From Clostridium sporogenes (GTDB lineage Bacteria > Bacillota > Clostridia > Clostridiales > Clostridiaceae), in the NCBI RefSeq assembly GCF_001020205.1, contig NZ_CP011663.1:682001-746000 (forward strand): a stretch of DNA of 64,000 nt, in the 5' to 3' direction. The notes beneath the pieces are model-generated. The model made no database searches, was not told the DNA's origin, and worked only from the letters and a program-made list of their open reading frames with translations. Below, in pieces: positions 24,520 to 32,890 of the stretch (positions are counted from its first letter, which is position 1; each line of letters opens with the position of its first letter). A program made the translations under genes and the position numbers.

Positions 24520-25221
24520 ATGAAAAAACACAGAATATTTTGGGGAGTTTTCCTTATAGTAGCGGGAATATTTTTAATTATAAATAAGCTTGGATATTTG
24601 CCTGATGTAAATGTGTTTAGCTTATTGTTAACAGTTTTTTTAGTAGTAGTTATTATGAAAAGTTTGCTTCGTATCAACTTTGCAGGTATTTTATTCCCTA
24701 GTGCATTTATTTGCATAATATATGATAAACAATTTGGGATTACTAACATTACACCATGGACTGTATTGATTGCGGCACTACTTGGTAGTATTGGTCTTTC
24801 TATGATTTTTCATAAGCGTCCTAAATGGGTTAATAACAAACATAATCATGAAGATTATAAGTTTGAGAAAATTGATATAGAAGACGAAAGTCATGTTAAA
24901 TTTAAAAGTTCATTTGGTGCTAGTATAAAATATATAAATTCGAATAATTTCCAGCAAGCAGATTTTGATTGTTCTTTTGGAGCTATGAAGGTTTATTTTG
25001 ATAATGCAATTATGTCTAATGATAATGATGCTATAGTTAGAATTAATGCTTCTTTTTCAGGAATAGAACTATATGTGCCTAAGAATTGGAACATTGATGA
25101 TAAAACTAATGTATTCTTAGGAGCTATTAGTGAAAAAAACAAAAGTGATAAAACAACAACTAACACTTTAACAATAATTGGTGATATTACTTTTTCAGGA
25201 GTAGAAATAATTTATATCTAA
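24520..25221 (+). CDS. LiaF-like membrane protein
   Basis: 233 residues. Four short hydrophobic helices fill the first ~95 residues (RIFWGVFLIVAGIFLIINKLG, FSLLLTVFLVVVIM). The C-terminal ~115 residues form a beta-rich domain like the LiaF C-terminal domain, with KFKSSFGASIKYINS and FDCSFGAMKVYFDNA as repeated turns. LiaF-type proteins are inhibitors or sensors in cell-envelope stress signalling. Here the partner is LytTR rather than LiaRS, so it may hold the LytTR regulator inactive (inference). RBS AGAGGAAA overlaps the LytTR stop. Confidence 0.85.
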   Translation: MKKHRIFWGVFLIVAGIFLIINKLGYLPDVNVFSLLLTVFLVVVIMKSLLRINFAGILFPSAFICIIYDKQFGITNITPWTVLIAALLGSIGLSMIFHKRPKWVNNKHNHEDYKFEKIDIEDESHVKFKSSFGASIKYINSNNFQQADFDCSFGAMKVYFDNAIMSNDNDAIVRINASFSGIELYVPKNWNIDDKTNVFLGAISEKNKSDKTTTNTLTIIGDITFSGVEIIYI

Positions 25222-25371
25222 TTAAAAATCAAGAAGAGAGAAGAAGCTGATTTTGAAACAGATATATAAATAATTTTCTTGTATTAGGTACTATATATTG
25301 AAAGTAAGGATATTAATTTATATGATATTTTTATAAATTATTCATATGCTCAATTAAAGGAGATATATTAT

Positions 25372-25545
25372 GAAAGTGATAGACTTCATAATTTAGTATT
25401 AGTTTTATAAATGTGCTTAAGGATATGTGTACTATTTAAGAAGAACTTAAGTATATTGATATAAAGGAGATAATTATCCGAAGTTGTAATGATATGAATA
25501 TAAAGGCTAACAGATATTTGTTAAAAATAATATAAAATATAAGTG
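25372..25545 (+). pseudogene. Decayed fragment of a histidine kinase gene
   Basis: GAAAGTGATAGACTTCATAA and following bases match, at high nucleotide identity with gaps and substitutions, the segment from ~32090 to ~32265 inside the histidine kinase gene at 31177. Shared blocks include AAGAACTTAAGTATATTGAT and TGATATGAATATAAAGGCTA. Stops and frameshifts break every frame and neither end is present. It is a relic of a duplicated kinase gene. Confidence 0.82.
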
Positions 25546-25702
25546 GAGAAGAAAAAGTAAATATAGAAAAGTAAATATAGAGAAGTATCTATTAGTAGAG
25601 GAAATTTTTAGATAGTGGTTTACGACTATTCAAAATCAATTAAAAATATAAGTAATTTAATGAATCCGTGACTATAGATAATCTAATTCAATATAATGAT
25701 GT

Positions 25703-25732
25703 TTGAATATATTGGTGCCCAATGGGTATAAT
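25703..25732 (+). promoter_or_regulatory. Promoter of the antitoxin RNA candidate
   Basis: TTGAAT (25703-25708), 18-base spacer, TATAAT (25727-25732). Confidence 0.55.
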
Positions 25733-25738
25733 ATAATC

Positions 25739-25876
25739 AATATATAGAGATAATAAAAGCAGAGTGTTGGTAGCACTCTGCAGTATACAATTTTAGTTGT
25801 CTTAGACAACTGGTATAACTAATTTAACATGTAATAAAAGTAGCTTTACCAATTGCGGCGGTGGGCTACTTTTTTA
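25739..25876 (+). ncRNA. Candidate type I antitoxin RNA
   Basis: A ~138-base transcript is predicted from the promoter at 25703-25732 to a terminator formed by AAAAGTAGC and GCTACTTTTTT (25836-25876). It contains hairpins GCAGAGTG/CACTCTGC and AGTTGTCTTAGACAACT. It is antisense to the 3' end of the small holin-like ORF on the - strand, whose stop codon lies in its terminator. This is the layout of BsrG/SR4- and TxpA/RatA-type pairs. No expression data. Confidence 0.6.
25750..25781 (-). terminator. Terminator of the toxin mRNA
   Basis: On the - strand GCAGAGTG-CTACCAA-CACTCTGC is followed by TTTTATTA. Confidence 0.75.
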
Positions 25877-25961
25877 TTTTATCTATAAGTATGATAATTA
25901 AATTTATCAAAGCTATCATAAATGACAGAGCAGTAAAAACTATCATAAACATTTCATACAT
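25866..25961 (-). CDS. Small holin-like membrane peptide, candidate type I toxin
   Basis: A 31-residue ORF. The sequence begins MYEMFMIVFTALSFMIALIN, continues with an Ile-rich helix and ends DKIKK, so it is one membrane helix with a charged C-terminus, like BsrE/TxpA putative holin-like toxins. A perfect RBS, AAGGGAGGTG (25977-25968), lies 6 bases upstream. This RBS is partly held in a perfect 14-base palindrome CCCTTCTAGAAGGG (25973-25986), as in type I toxin mRNAs that restrict ribosome access. A promoter lies at 26036-26064. The gene is convergent with the antisense RNA candidate at 25739. Confidence 0.72.
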   Translation of the reverse strand: MYEMFMIVFTALSFMIALINLIIILIDKIKK

Positions 25962-26035
25962 ACGTATCACCTCCCTTCTAGAAGGGATAGGGATACCAGT
26001 TGCCCACACACAACTATATTAAATTGTATGAAGAT

Positions 26036-26064
26036 ATTTTAACATAATGAAATATTAATGGCAA
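26036..26064 (-). promoter_or_regulatory. Promoter of the small toxin mRNA
   Basis: On the - strand: TTGCCA (26064-26059), 17-base spacer, TAAAAT (26041-26036). It gives a leader of ~68 bases containing hairpins AGTTGTGTGTGGGCAACT and CCCTTCTAGAAGGG. Confidence 0.6.
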
Positions 26065-26392
26065 CATATGGATATTATTATAATTTTTTAACAAATCATT
26101 TTTCATTTTTAAGGGTCTATTTTCTGACTAAATAAATTTTAATTGTATGATATTTTTTCAATAAAATTTATTTTATTGGAACAATTAAACTATTCTTGTT
26201 GGTAAAATATAAAAATACATTTCAAAAAATATCATCCTATAATCGCTAAAATGTTGAAAATTCAAGAATGTTAACTTTGGTTGACATATTGCTAAGCTTA
26301 ATTGGTAGTCATTATTAGAGAGAAAATGTAAACTTTGTTGTAAGAAAAAGTATATTTATTTTCATATAAATAATTAGTTGGAGGCAGAGTTT
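26065..26392. other. AT-rich upstream region of the CPBP gene
   Basis: About 330 bases. A TTGACA hexamer at 26281 has no -10 at normal spacing. A CAATAAAA/TTTTATTG inverted repeat lies near 26160-26180. No ORF. Confidence 0.45.
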
Positions 26393-27304
26393 ATGAAAGA
26401 AATAATGATGATGATTAATCCATTTAAGGAGGATGTAGGTGATATTTCTAAAAAAGTATATGTAATTAAAAAATTACTTGGCTTTATTGTAGTATTTATA
26501 TCATCCAATATTATTGCAGAGGTTATAGTAATATTGGGACTAGCTGCAGCAGGTTATAATTTTTTACAAGGAGAGATGCCCAGTAAGGATTTTATGATGT
26601 TAATTAAGTATTATGGGGTTTCGATTCACTTGGTAATAACAATACTATATTGCAAGTTTATAGAAAATAGAAACTTAGAAAGTATGGGGATTGTAAAAAA
26701 GAAAATTGGGAAGTCCTATTTTTTAGGAACAGGAATAGCAGTAATACTAATTTGTATTATATTTGTTTTATGCGTATTCAGTGGGGCTGTTGTATATTAT
26801 GAGAAAGATAATGATATAAATACAATCCTTATTTTAGCATATCTAGGAGGTTTTATTATTCAAGGTGCTATGGAAGAAATTATGTGTAGAGGATTTTTGA
26901 TGAATTCACTTCTATATAAAATTCCTACTAACATAGCAATATTGATTAGTTCAGTTATGTTCGCATTTCCACATTTTTCTACGCTTTTTCAGTCAAATAT
27001 AATAGTTGTAATTGTAGGAATAGTTAATTTGTTATTATTTTCCACGGTAGTATCTTTGTTAATGATTAAGTATAATAATATATGGGTATCATGTGCTGTT
27101 CATAGTATTTGGAATTTTATGCTATCAATTATAATTGGAATTAATCTAAGTGGTTCAAACAGTACATCATCAGTGTTTAAATTTAGTGCTAATGAAAATA
27201 TGGAACTGTTAAGTGGTGGCAAATATGGAATAGAGGCTGGGCTAATTTGTACAATAGTATTAATTTTGTTTATTATAGTATTAGGTAGAAAGATTAAGAG
27301 GTAG
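26393..27304 (+). CDS. CPBP family intramembrane metalloprotease
   Basis: 303 residues with about eight membrane helices. The CPBP (Rce1/abortive-infection-like) motifs are present: EEIMCRGFL (motif 1, Glu-Glu and Arg), FAFPHFST (motif 2 His) and HSIWNFM (motif 3, His/Asn). In Gram-positive bacteria these proteins are often tied to bacteriocin immunity or maturation. Start ATG 26393 follows GGAGG at 8 bases; an in-frame TTG at 26378 precedes the RBS. The adjacent XRE-type gene, 12 bases downstream, is likely co-transcribed. Confidence 0.92.
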   Translation: MKEIMMMINPFKEDVGDISKKVYVIKKLLGFIVVFISSNIIAEVIVILGLAAAGYNFLQGEMPSKDFMMLIKYYGVSIHLVITILYCKFIENRNLESMGIVKKKIGKSYFLGTGIAVILICIIFVLCVFSGAVVYYEKDNDINTILILAYLGGFIIQGAMEEIMCRGFLMNSLLYKIPTNIAILISSVMFAFPHFSTLFQSNIIVVIVGIVNLLLFSTVVSLLMIKYNNIWVSCAVHSIWNFMLSIIIGINLSGSNSTSSVFKFSANENMELLSGGKYGIEAGLICTIVLILFIIVLGRKIKR

Positions 27305-27316
27305 AGAGGTAAGGCC

Positions 27317-27709
27317 ATGGCGTTTAGTAATAAATTATATTCTTTGAGAAAGCAAAAAGGATTATCACAAGACGAATTAGGTAGCAAGCTAAATGTTTCA
27401 AGACAAACGATTTCTAAGTGGGAACTTGGTGAAACTACGCCAGAACTAGAAAAATTAATAGCCTTAGGAGACTTTTTTGAAATATCATTAGATGAATTAG
27501 TAATGGACGTAAAAGCAAAAGAGAGTACAAAGACAGAACCATTAGTAATGAATAGGCTTGAAACAATAATTGATAGTATTGATCGAGAAAATGTTAAGAT
27601 GTATACAAAGAAAATATCTAAAATAGTACTAATAATTATGATATTAATTCTTGCTATTGATTTGATTTCAATGATTGTGTACTTTATACTTAATGGTTTC
27701 TCTATATAA
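27317..27709 (+). CDS. XRE family regulator with C-terminal membrane helix
   Basis: 130 residues. The N-terminal ~65 form a HTH-XRE domain (LYSLRKQKGLSQDELGSKLNVSRQTISKWELGETTPELEKLIALGDFFEISLDEL). A linker follows and then a single membrane helix (about 102-125: IVLIIMILILAIDLISMIVYFIL). Membrane tethering suggests that DNA binding responds to an envelope signal. The gene follows the CPBP protease closely, so cleavage or release by that protease is an attractive but unproven idea. Confidence 0.9.
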   Translation: MAFSNKLYSLRKQKGLSQDELGSKLNVSRQTISKWELGETTPELEKLIALGDFFEISLDELVMDVKAKESTKTEPLVMNRLETIIDSIDRENVKMYTKKISKIVLIIMILILAIDLISMIVYFILNGFSI

Positions 27710-27746
27710 ACTTATTATACACAAAATAAATAAGAAAAAATAATGA

Positions 27747-27792
27747 ATTAATAGCTAGTAAAATGTATTACATTTTACTAGCTATTAATATA
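27747..27792 (+). terminator. Long stem-loop after the XRE gene
   Basis: ATTAATAGCTAGTAAAATGTA pairs with TACATTTTACTAGCTATTAAT, a ~21-bp perfect stem. No long T run follows, so its role as terminator is likely but not certain. Confidence 0.65.
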
Positions 27793-27820
27793 TATAAATA
27801 AAAAATACATTTAAAATTCT

Positions 27821-27911
27821 CACCCGGAAACAAAATGGCAACAAATTCATTATATTTGGTAAAAATACCATGGTAATATTTAGGTATACCAAATGGGAGG
27901 AGTGAATTTTT
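27821..27911 (+). promoter_or_regulatory. Upstream regulatory block, copy 1 (direct repeats)
   Basis: 91 bases duplicated before both tandem lipoprotein genes. It opens with CACCC and two 11-base direct repeats, GGAAACAAAAT (27826-27836) and GGCAACAAATT (27837-27847), the helical-phase arrangement of OmpR-family response-regulator sites. A TACCATGGTA palindrome and the RBS GGGAGGAG follow. Confidence 0.7.
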
Positions 27912-29021
27912 ATGAGAAAAAAAGCTATAATTTCTTTACTATTAATATTAATAATTATGTTAAGTATTTCAGGTTGTGGTAAAAAAGAAAAAACAAGTGT
28001 ATTAACCAACAATGTAAAACAACAAGAAGCCATGAAAGAAAACGAAATAAAAAAGTTTATTAAAAATGGAACTAATTTTTTAAATGAAGGAAAATATGAT
28101 GATGCTAAAAGTTCTTTTGAAAAAGCAGTTTCAATGGAGAAATCTAACAAGGAATCTTATATAGAAATAAAAAATAAATATATGGGAAAAAATAGATTAG
28201 ATGATGCCTATTATTTTGTAAAACTAGCTGTAAATAATAATGTAGATACTGAAAACATGAAAAAACTATTAAGTGATATAAAATCAAGATTTGAAGTTAC
28301 TAAATTATATATTAATGTATATCAAAATAATGAATATAAATTGCCGGATAAAATTAAAGCTAAAATAAATAATGAAGACAAGGAGGTTGAAGTTATTTGG
28401 AATAATAAAAGTGTGGATACAAGTGAAATAGGAACTACAAAGTACCAAGGTAAAATAGAACAGTATGATAGAATTGCTGAATTAAATCTTAAAGTATTGC
28501 AATCTCCAAAAGAGAAAAAAGAGAACAAGAATAAAGAGGAGAAAATCAATAAAAATATAAATAATTCTCAAAAACCATATAATGATAAAAATATAAAAGA
28601 AGTTAAAAATGGAAAACAGATAGGATTTATAAATAGAATATATGAACAAAATGGTAAAAAATATTTAAAATTTGATAAGGTAGAATTCTTTAAAAATAAA
28701 GATTCTAATGATAGGACTGCAGAAAGAGAAGCTATAAAAGATGGAAAAGAAGACTATTTATTTGATGATGGGCGAATAGCAAATGATTATTATCTTAGAA
28801 ATAATGATAATAGTTTAGAAGAGTATGAAATATCCCCAAATGTACAGGTAAATGTTTGTACGTATCATATAAATTCAAATATCAATACTATAGATTTGCA
28901 AAGAATCAGTTATGAAAAACTTAAAACTTTAGATAATGTTTATGGTCAGGGCAATGCTTTATTCTATATATATGTAGAAGATAATGTAATAGTAAAAATA
29001 CAAGAACAATTTAGACCTTAA
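27912..29021 (+). CDS. Tandem paralogous lipoprotein 1 (TPR + Ig-like)
   Basis: 369 residues. The signal peptide has lipobox SISGCGKK. A TPR-like helical repeat follows (NGTNFLNEGKYDDAKSSFEKAVSMEKSNKESYIEIKNKYMGKNRLDDAYYFVKLA, about 50-105). Next comes a bacterial Ig-like segment (VEVIWNNKSVDTSEIGTTKYQGKI, about 158-182), a Lys/Asn/Glu-rich linker and a C-terminal domain (IGFINRIYEQNGKKYLKFDKVEFF ... EYEISPNVQVNVCTYH). It should be anchored on the outer face of the membrane. A close paralog lies downstream and then a two-component system. Function unknown; cell-wall or stress-related sensing is inferred from context. Confidence 0.85.
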   Translation: MRKKAIISLLLILIIMLSISGCGKKEKTSVLTNNVKQQEAMKENEIKKFIKNGTNFLNEGKYDDAKSSFEKAVSMEKSNKESYIEIKNKYMGKNRLDDAYYFVKLAVNNNVDTENMKKLLSDIKSRFEVTKLYINVYQNNEYKLPDKIKAKINNEDKEVEVIWNNKSVDTSEIGTTKYQGKIEQYDRIAELNLKVLQSPKEKKENKNKEEKINKNINNSQKPYNDKNIKEVKNGKQIGFINRIYEQNGKKYLKFDKVEFFKNKDSNDRTAEREAIKDGKEDYLFDDGRIANDYYLRNNDNSLEEYEISPNVQVNVCTYHINSNINTIDLQRISYEKLKTLDNVYGQGNALFYIYVEDNVIVKIQEQFRP

Positions 29022-29071
29022 GGGTATAAAATATTAAATAAGTTAAAAATAGATTCCTTTAAATAGTGGTG

Positions 29072-29121
29072 ATGCTTAGAATATTACTGAAACAAAAGAT
29101 TCAGCAATATTCTAAGCATAT
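29072..29121 (+). terminator. Stem-loop after lipoprotein 1
   Basis: TGCTTAGAATATTACTGA pairs with TCAGCAATATTCTAAGCA (one mismatch) around a ~10-base loop. Confidence 0.7.
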
Positions 29122-29151
29122 ATTTGTAAAGTATTATATAATTTAAATTTT

Positions 29152-29242
29152 CACCCGGAAACAAATTGGAAACAAGTTTATTAATTTTGGTAAAAATACC
29201 ATGGTAATATTTAAATATACCGAATGCAAGGAGTGAAAATTT
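29152..29242 (+). promoter_or_regulatory. Upstream regulatory block, copy 2 (direct repeats)
   Basis: Same length and order as the block at 27821. Direct repeats are GGAAACAAATT (29157-29167) and GGAAACAAGTT (29168-29178), followed by the TACCATGGTA palindrome and the RBS AAGGAG. Confidence 0.72.
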
Positions 29243-30310
29243 ATGAGAAAAAAAGCTATAATTTCATTAACATTAATATTAATAGTTATGCTAAGTGCTT
29301 CAGGGTGCGGCAAGAAACAAAAAACAAGTATATTAACAAATGATGTAAAACAACAAGAGGCTATGAAAGAAAATGAAATAAAAAAATTTATTAAAGATGG
29401 AACTAATTTTCTAAATGCAGGAAAATATGATGATGCTAAAAGTTCTTTTGAAAAAGCAATTTCAATGGACAAGTCTAACAAGGGGGCTTATATAGAAATA
29501 AAAAATAAATATATGGAGAAGAAAAGAATAGATGATGCCTATTATTTTATAAAATTAGCTGTAAGCAATAATGTTGATACTGAAAATATGAAAAAATTAT
29601 TAAATGATATAAAATCAAAATTTCAAGTTACAAAAGTGTATGTGAATGTATATCAAGATAATGAATACAAATTACCAGATAAAATTAAAGTAAAAATAAA
29701 CAATGAAGACAAGGAAGTTGGAGTTGTTTGGAATAATAAGAGTGTAGATACAAGTAAAGTGGGAACTATAAAGTACGAAGGTAAAATAGAACAGTATGAT
29801 AGAATTGCTGAATTATATCTTGAAATAATAGAGATTGAAAAAGAGATTGAAAAAGAAGATAACAATAAAAAAGTGAAGAACACTCAAGAAAAAAATAAGA
29901 ATGAAAAAGTAAAAGAAGTAAAAGAAGGAAAACAGATAGGCTTTATAAATGAAATATATGAACAAAATGGTAAAAGGTATTTGAAATTTGATGATGTAGA
30001 ATTTTTCTTAAATAAAGATGATAATGATAAAACTGCAGAAAGAGAAGCTGTAAAAGATGGCAATAAGAATTTAGTGGTTGACGGATGGTATTATATTAGA
30101 AATAAAGATAAGAGTTTAGAAGCTTATGAAATATCTCCAAATGCATATATATATGTTTGTGGATATCGTAATAATTTAAATGCTTTAGACTTACAAAAGG
30201 TTAATTATGAAAGTTTTAAAAATTTAGGATTTGACCATGGAAATTTTTTAGCGTATATATATGTAGAAAATAATGTAATAGTAAGAATAGAAGAACAGTA
30301 TAGACCTTAA
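29243..30310 (+). CDS. Tandem paralogous lipoprotein 2 (TPR + Ig-like)
   Basis: 355 residues, colinear with lipoprotein 1 through the signal peptide (lipobox SASGCGKK), TPR region, Ig-like segment (VGVVWNNKSVDTSKVG) and C-terminal domain (IGFINEIYEQNGKRYLKFDDVEFF). The Lys-rich linker is shorter and the C-terminal quarter is more divergent, so the copies are diverging after duplication. Promoter block, gene and terminator hairpin are duplicated together. A stem-loop follows and then the OmpR-type regulator gene. Confidence 0.85.
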   Translation: MRKKAIISLTLILIVMLSASGCGKKQKTSILTNDVKQQEAMKENEIKKFIKDGTNFLNAGKYDDAKSSFEKAISMDKSNKGAYIEIKNKYMEKKRIDDAYYFIKLAVSNNVDTENMKKLLNDIKSKFQVTKVYVNVYQDNEYKLPDKIKVKINNEDKEVGVVWNNKSVDTSKVGTIKYEGKIEQYDRIAELYLEIIEIEKEIEKEDNNKKVKNTQEKNKNEKVKEVKEGKQIGFINEIYEQNGKRYLKFDDVEFFLNKDDNDKTAEREAVKDGNKNLVVDGWYYIRNKDKSLEAYEISPNAYIYVCGYRNNLNALDLQKVNYESFKNLGFDHGNFLAYIYVENNVIVRIEEQYRP

Positions 30311-30372
30311 AAATCATAAAATATTAAATAACTTAAAGACATATTAGTTTAAATAGTGATTATTATAAGAGC

Positions 30373-30399
30373 ATTACTGAAAGAAAAAGATTCAGTAAT
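30373..30399 (+). terminator. Stem-loop after lipoprotein 2
   Basis: ATTACTGAA pairs with TTCAGTAAT around a 9-base loop, matching the hairpin after lipoprotein 1 but shorter. Confidence 0.55.
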
Positions 30400-30487
30400 A
30401 TTCTAATATATATTTATAAAATATTGTATAATTAAATTTTGGAGATGTAGTTATTGACATAAATGAAAACAATAGGGGGAATTTGCA

Positions 30488-31171
30488 GTGGGATTTAAGG
30501 TTCTAATAGTTGAAGATGAAGTGTCTATAAATGATATTTTAGTATCTGCATTAAGGGCAGATGGATATACTGCCAAGGGTGTATTTTTAGCTAAGGAAGC
30601 AAAAGACGCTTTAGAGATTTTTCACCCAGATTTAATATTATTGGATATAAACTTACCGGATGAGAATGGTTTTGAATTATGTAGGTATATAAATAATAAA
30701 TCTTGTATTCCAATAATTATGTTAACCGCCCGTAATGATATTGTGGACAAGGTTTTAGGGTTAGAGTTAGGTGCAGATGATTATATTACTAAACCATTTA
30801 ATATAAAAGAGGTATTGACTAGGGTAAAGGTGGCAATAAGAAGAGTTAATAAGTATAAAGAAAAATCAGAGGAAGAATTTATATATATAAATAAATTTGT
30901 TAAAGTTAACCTAGAAGGTAGAATTGTATTTAAAGATGATGAAGAAGTTAAACTAAAACCTCAGGAATATGAATTATTAGAGTTTTTTATTAAAAATAGA
31001 AATATAGTTTTTTCAAGAGAAATTCTCTTAAATAAAGTTTGGGGATTTGATTATGAGGGTGAGGTTAGAACAGTGGATGTTCATGTTAGAAGATTAAGAA
31101 GCAAGCTTGATAAAGAGAATGTAACATCTATTATAGATACTGTTTTTGGAATAGGATATGTAATGAGGTAA
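30488..31171 (+). CDS. OmpR/PhoB-family response regulator
   Basis: 227 residues. The receiver domain holds the acidic pair VEDE near the N-terminus, phospho-acceptor Asp in LILLDINLPD (D53), Thr in MLTARN and Lys in ITKPF. The C-terminal winged helix (LKPQEYELLEFFIKNRNIVFSREILLNKVWGFDYEGEVRTVDVHVRRLRSKL) is standard. The start is GTG, supported by AGGGGGAA. It is paired with the kinase at 31177, five bases later. Two 11-base direct repeats before the lipoprotein genes are its likely targets (inference). Confidence 0.95.
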   Translation: MGFKVLIVEDEVSINDILVSALRADGYTAKGVFLAKEAKDALEIFHPDLILLDINLPDENGFELCRYINNKSCIPIIMLTARNDIVDKVLGLELGADDYITKPFNIKEVLTRVKVAIRRVNKYKEKSEEEFIYINKFVKVNLEGRIVFKDDEEVKLKPQEYELLEFFIKNRNIVFSREILLNKVWGFDYEGEVRTVDVHVRRLRSKLDKENVTSIIDTVFGIGYVMR

Positions 31172-31176
31172 CTTTT

Positions 31177-32598
31177 ATGAAAATAAGATATAAATTTATA
31201 GCTGGTTTAATATTTATACTGATAGTTTCTATGGTAGTAATGAATGTTGCAATAACAAATGTTTTAAATTCAAATATGGAAAATGGTATAAATAATTTTT
31301 TAAAACAAGTAATGAATAGCACCCACGAGTATGTAAAGTACACCCTTGTGACTAATAGTACTAAGGACAAAAAAGAAGCATTAGTTGAAGAGGGTAATTA
31401 TATAATAAAACACATATCTTTAAATTATGAATGTAAATGTGATATAAGAGATATAAATTATAAATTGATAGAAGGAAATGTTCCAGAAGAATTCAGAAGT
31501 ATAACAAAAAAAAGTAAAGAAATAGTCATGGATGGTAAAGCTGTAGTGGATTTGAAATATAAAAATAATGGAGTAGATGCAATGCTAACTTATCCTATAT
31601 ATATTGATAATAAATATATGGGGATTGTAAGTATAGTAAAGAATTATGATACAGAATATAGGAACTATAAAAATACTATAAATATTATAAATATTATAGA
31701 ACTTGGAACATTTATAGTTATATTTATATTTTTATTTTTAAGGACAAATAAAATTACTGAGCCAATTACCGAATTAACAGATGCAATAAAAAAACTAGGA
31801 TATGGGGATTATGATATTTACATTGCTGAACATGGAAAAGATGAGGTAGCAATATTAGCAAGAGAATTTATAAATATGAGAGATAAAATAAAAGAACAAA
31901 TAGAAACCATTGAATCGGAAAAGAACAAGGTCTATAAATTAGAAAAAGGAAGAAAGGAATTTTTTAATAGTGTAACTCATGAGTTAAAAACACCATTAAC
32001 AGCTATATCAGGATATGCTGAATTATTACTTACAGGAATGGTTCAAGATGAAGAATTTGATAAAAGGGCTATTGAAAGAATCTATTCCGAAAGTGATAGA
32101 CTTCATAAATTAGTATTAGAGCTTATAGATGTGTCCAAAGGTATGTGTGTTATTGAAGAAGAACTTAAGTATATTGATATAAAAGAGCTTATTATTCAAA
32201 GCTGTAATGATATGAATATAAAGGCTAACAAATATTCCTTAAAAATAGTACAAAATATAAGTGAAGGAACAGTTAAGGCACAACAGGATAAAATCAGGCA
32301 AGTATTAATCAATATAATCGATAATGCAATAAAATATTCCTATGGAGGAAATGAGATATACGTTAATTCTTATATATTAGATAATAAATATGTCATTGAA
32401 GTAATAAATAATAGTAATCCAATTCTAGATGAAATATTTAATAATATATTTGAACCTTTTATAAAATCTAGTAATGATAATAAAGATAGTAGGGGACTGG
32501 GGTTATATTTATGCAATGAAATAATTAAAGAGCATAATGGTGAAATAACTATAGAAAATGGTTCGTTAATAAAAGTAAAAATTACTTTAATAATTTAA
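31177..32598 (+). CDS. Membrane sensor histidine kinase
   Basis: 473 residues. Membrane helix 1 (about 7-28), an extracytoplasmic sensor (about 30-163), membrane helix 2 (about 165-187), HAMP, then the HisKA dimerisation domain with phosphorylated His in SVTHELKTPLTAISGY (about H268) and the HATPase domain (N box IDNAIKYSYG, G box DSRGLGLYL). It forms a two-component pair with the regulator upstream. A decayed fragment of a very similar kinase gene lies at 25372-25545, showing a past duplication of this system. Confidence 0.95.
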   Translation: MKIRYKFIAGLIFILIVSMVVMNVAITNVLNSNMENGINNFLKQVMNSTHEYVKYTLVTNSTKDKKEALVEEGNYIIKHISLNYECKCDIRDINYKLIEGNVPEEFRSITKKSKEIVMDGKAVVDLKYKNNGVDAMLTYPIYIDNKYMGIVSIVKNYDTEYRNYKNTINIINIIELGTFIVIFIFLFLRTNKITEPITELTDAIKKLGYGDYDIYIAEHGKDEVAILAREFINMRDKIKEQIETIESEKNKVYKLEKGRKEFFNSVTHELKTPLTAISGYAELLLTGMVQDEEFDKRAIERIYSESDRLHKLVLELIDVSKGMCVIEEELKYIDIKELIIQSCNDMNIKANKYSLKIVQNISEGTVKAQQDKIRQVLINIIDNAIKYSYGGNEIYVNSYILDNKYVIEVINNSNPILDEIFNNIFEPFIKSSNDNKDSRGLGLYLCNEIIKEHNGEITIENGSLIKVKITLII

Positions 32599-32605
32599 AT
32601 ATATG

Positions 32606-32643
32606 AAAAGCACACTAATCTTTGTGGGATAGGTGCTTTTTTA
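32606..32643 (+). terminator. Terminator after the kinase gene
   Basis: AAAAGCAC pairs with GTGCTTTT around a ~19-base loop and ends in a T run. Confidence 0.7.
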
Positions 32644-32803
32644 TTTGTGGTTAATTTGTATATGAATTCCACAAAATTTAATCTTAATATTTAAGTTACA
32701 GCTAAAAAATATATGTAAGAAAAGTTATGATGAGGATTTAAGGAGTTATATAATAATGGGATGATTTAATAAAGCCGTAAGTTTTGTGTCCGTTTTTTAT
32801 AAA

Positions 32804-32890
32804 CTTAAGATTTCGTAAGAATTTTTTATAATTCTCTTAAACTCTATCTTCTACAATGAGATTACTATATTAGAAAGGAAGTAGAAGATA
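32804..32890 (+). promoter_or_regulatory. Promoter region of vanY with direct and inverted repeats
   Basis: TAAGATTT (32806-32813) and TAAGAATTT (32816-32824) are in 10-base phase just before TATAAT (32827-32832), with no good -35, as expected for a promoter activated by an OmpR/VanR-type regulator. CGTAAG also occurs at 32776 and 32814. Further on, TATCTTCTAC (32845-32854) and GTAGAAGATA (32881-32890) form a 10-bp inverted repeat that reaches the first base of the vanY start codon and could hide the RBS. Confidence 0.6.

Noticed and set aside
26281..26310. Sigma-A promoter of the CPBP gene from TTGACA at 26281
   Set aside because: No acceptable -10 hexamer at 16-18 bases downstream.
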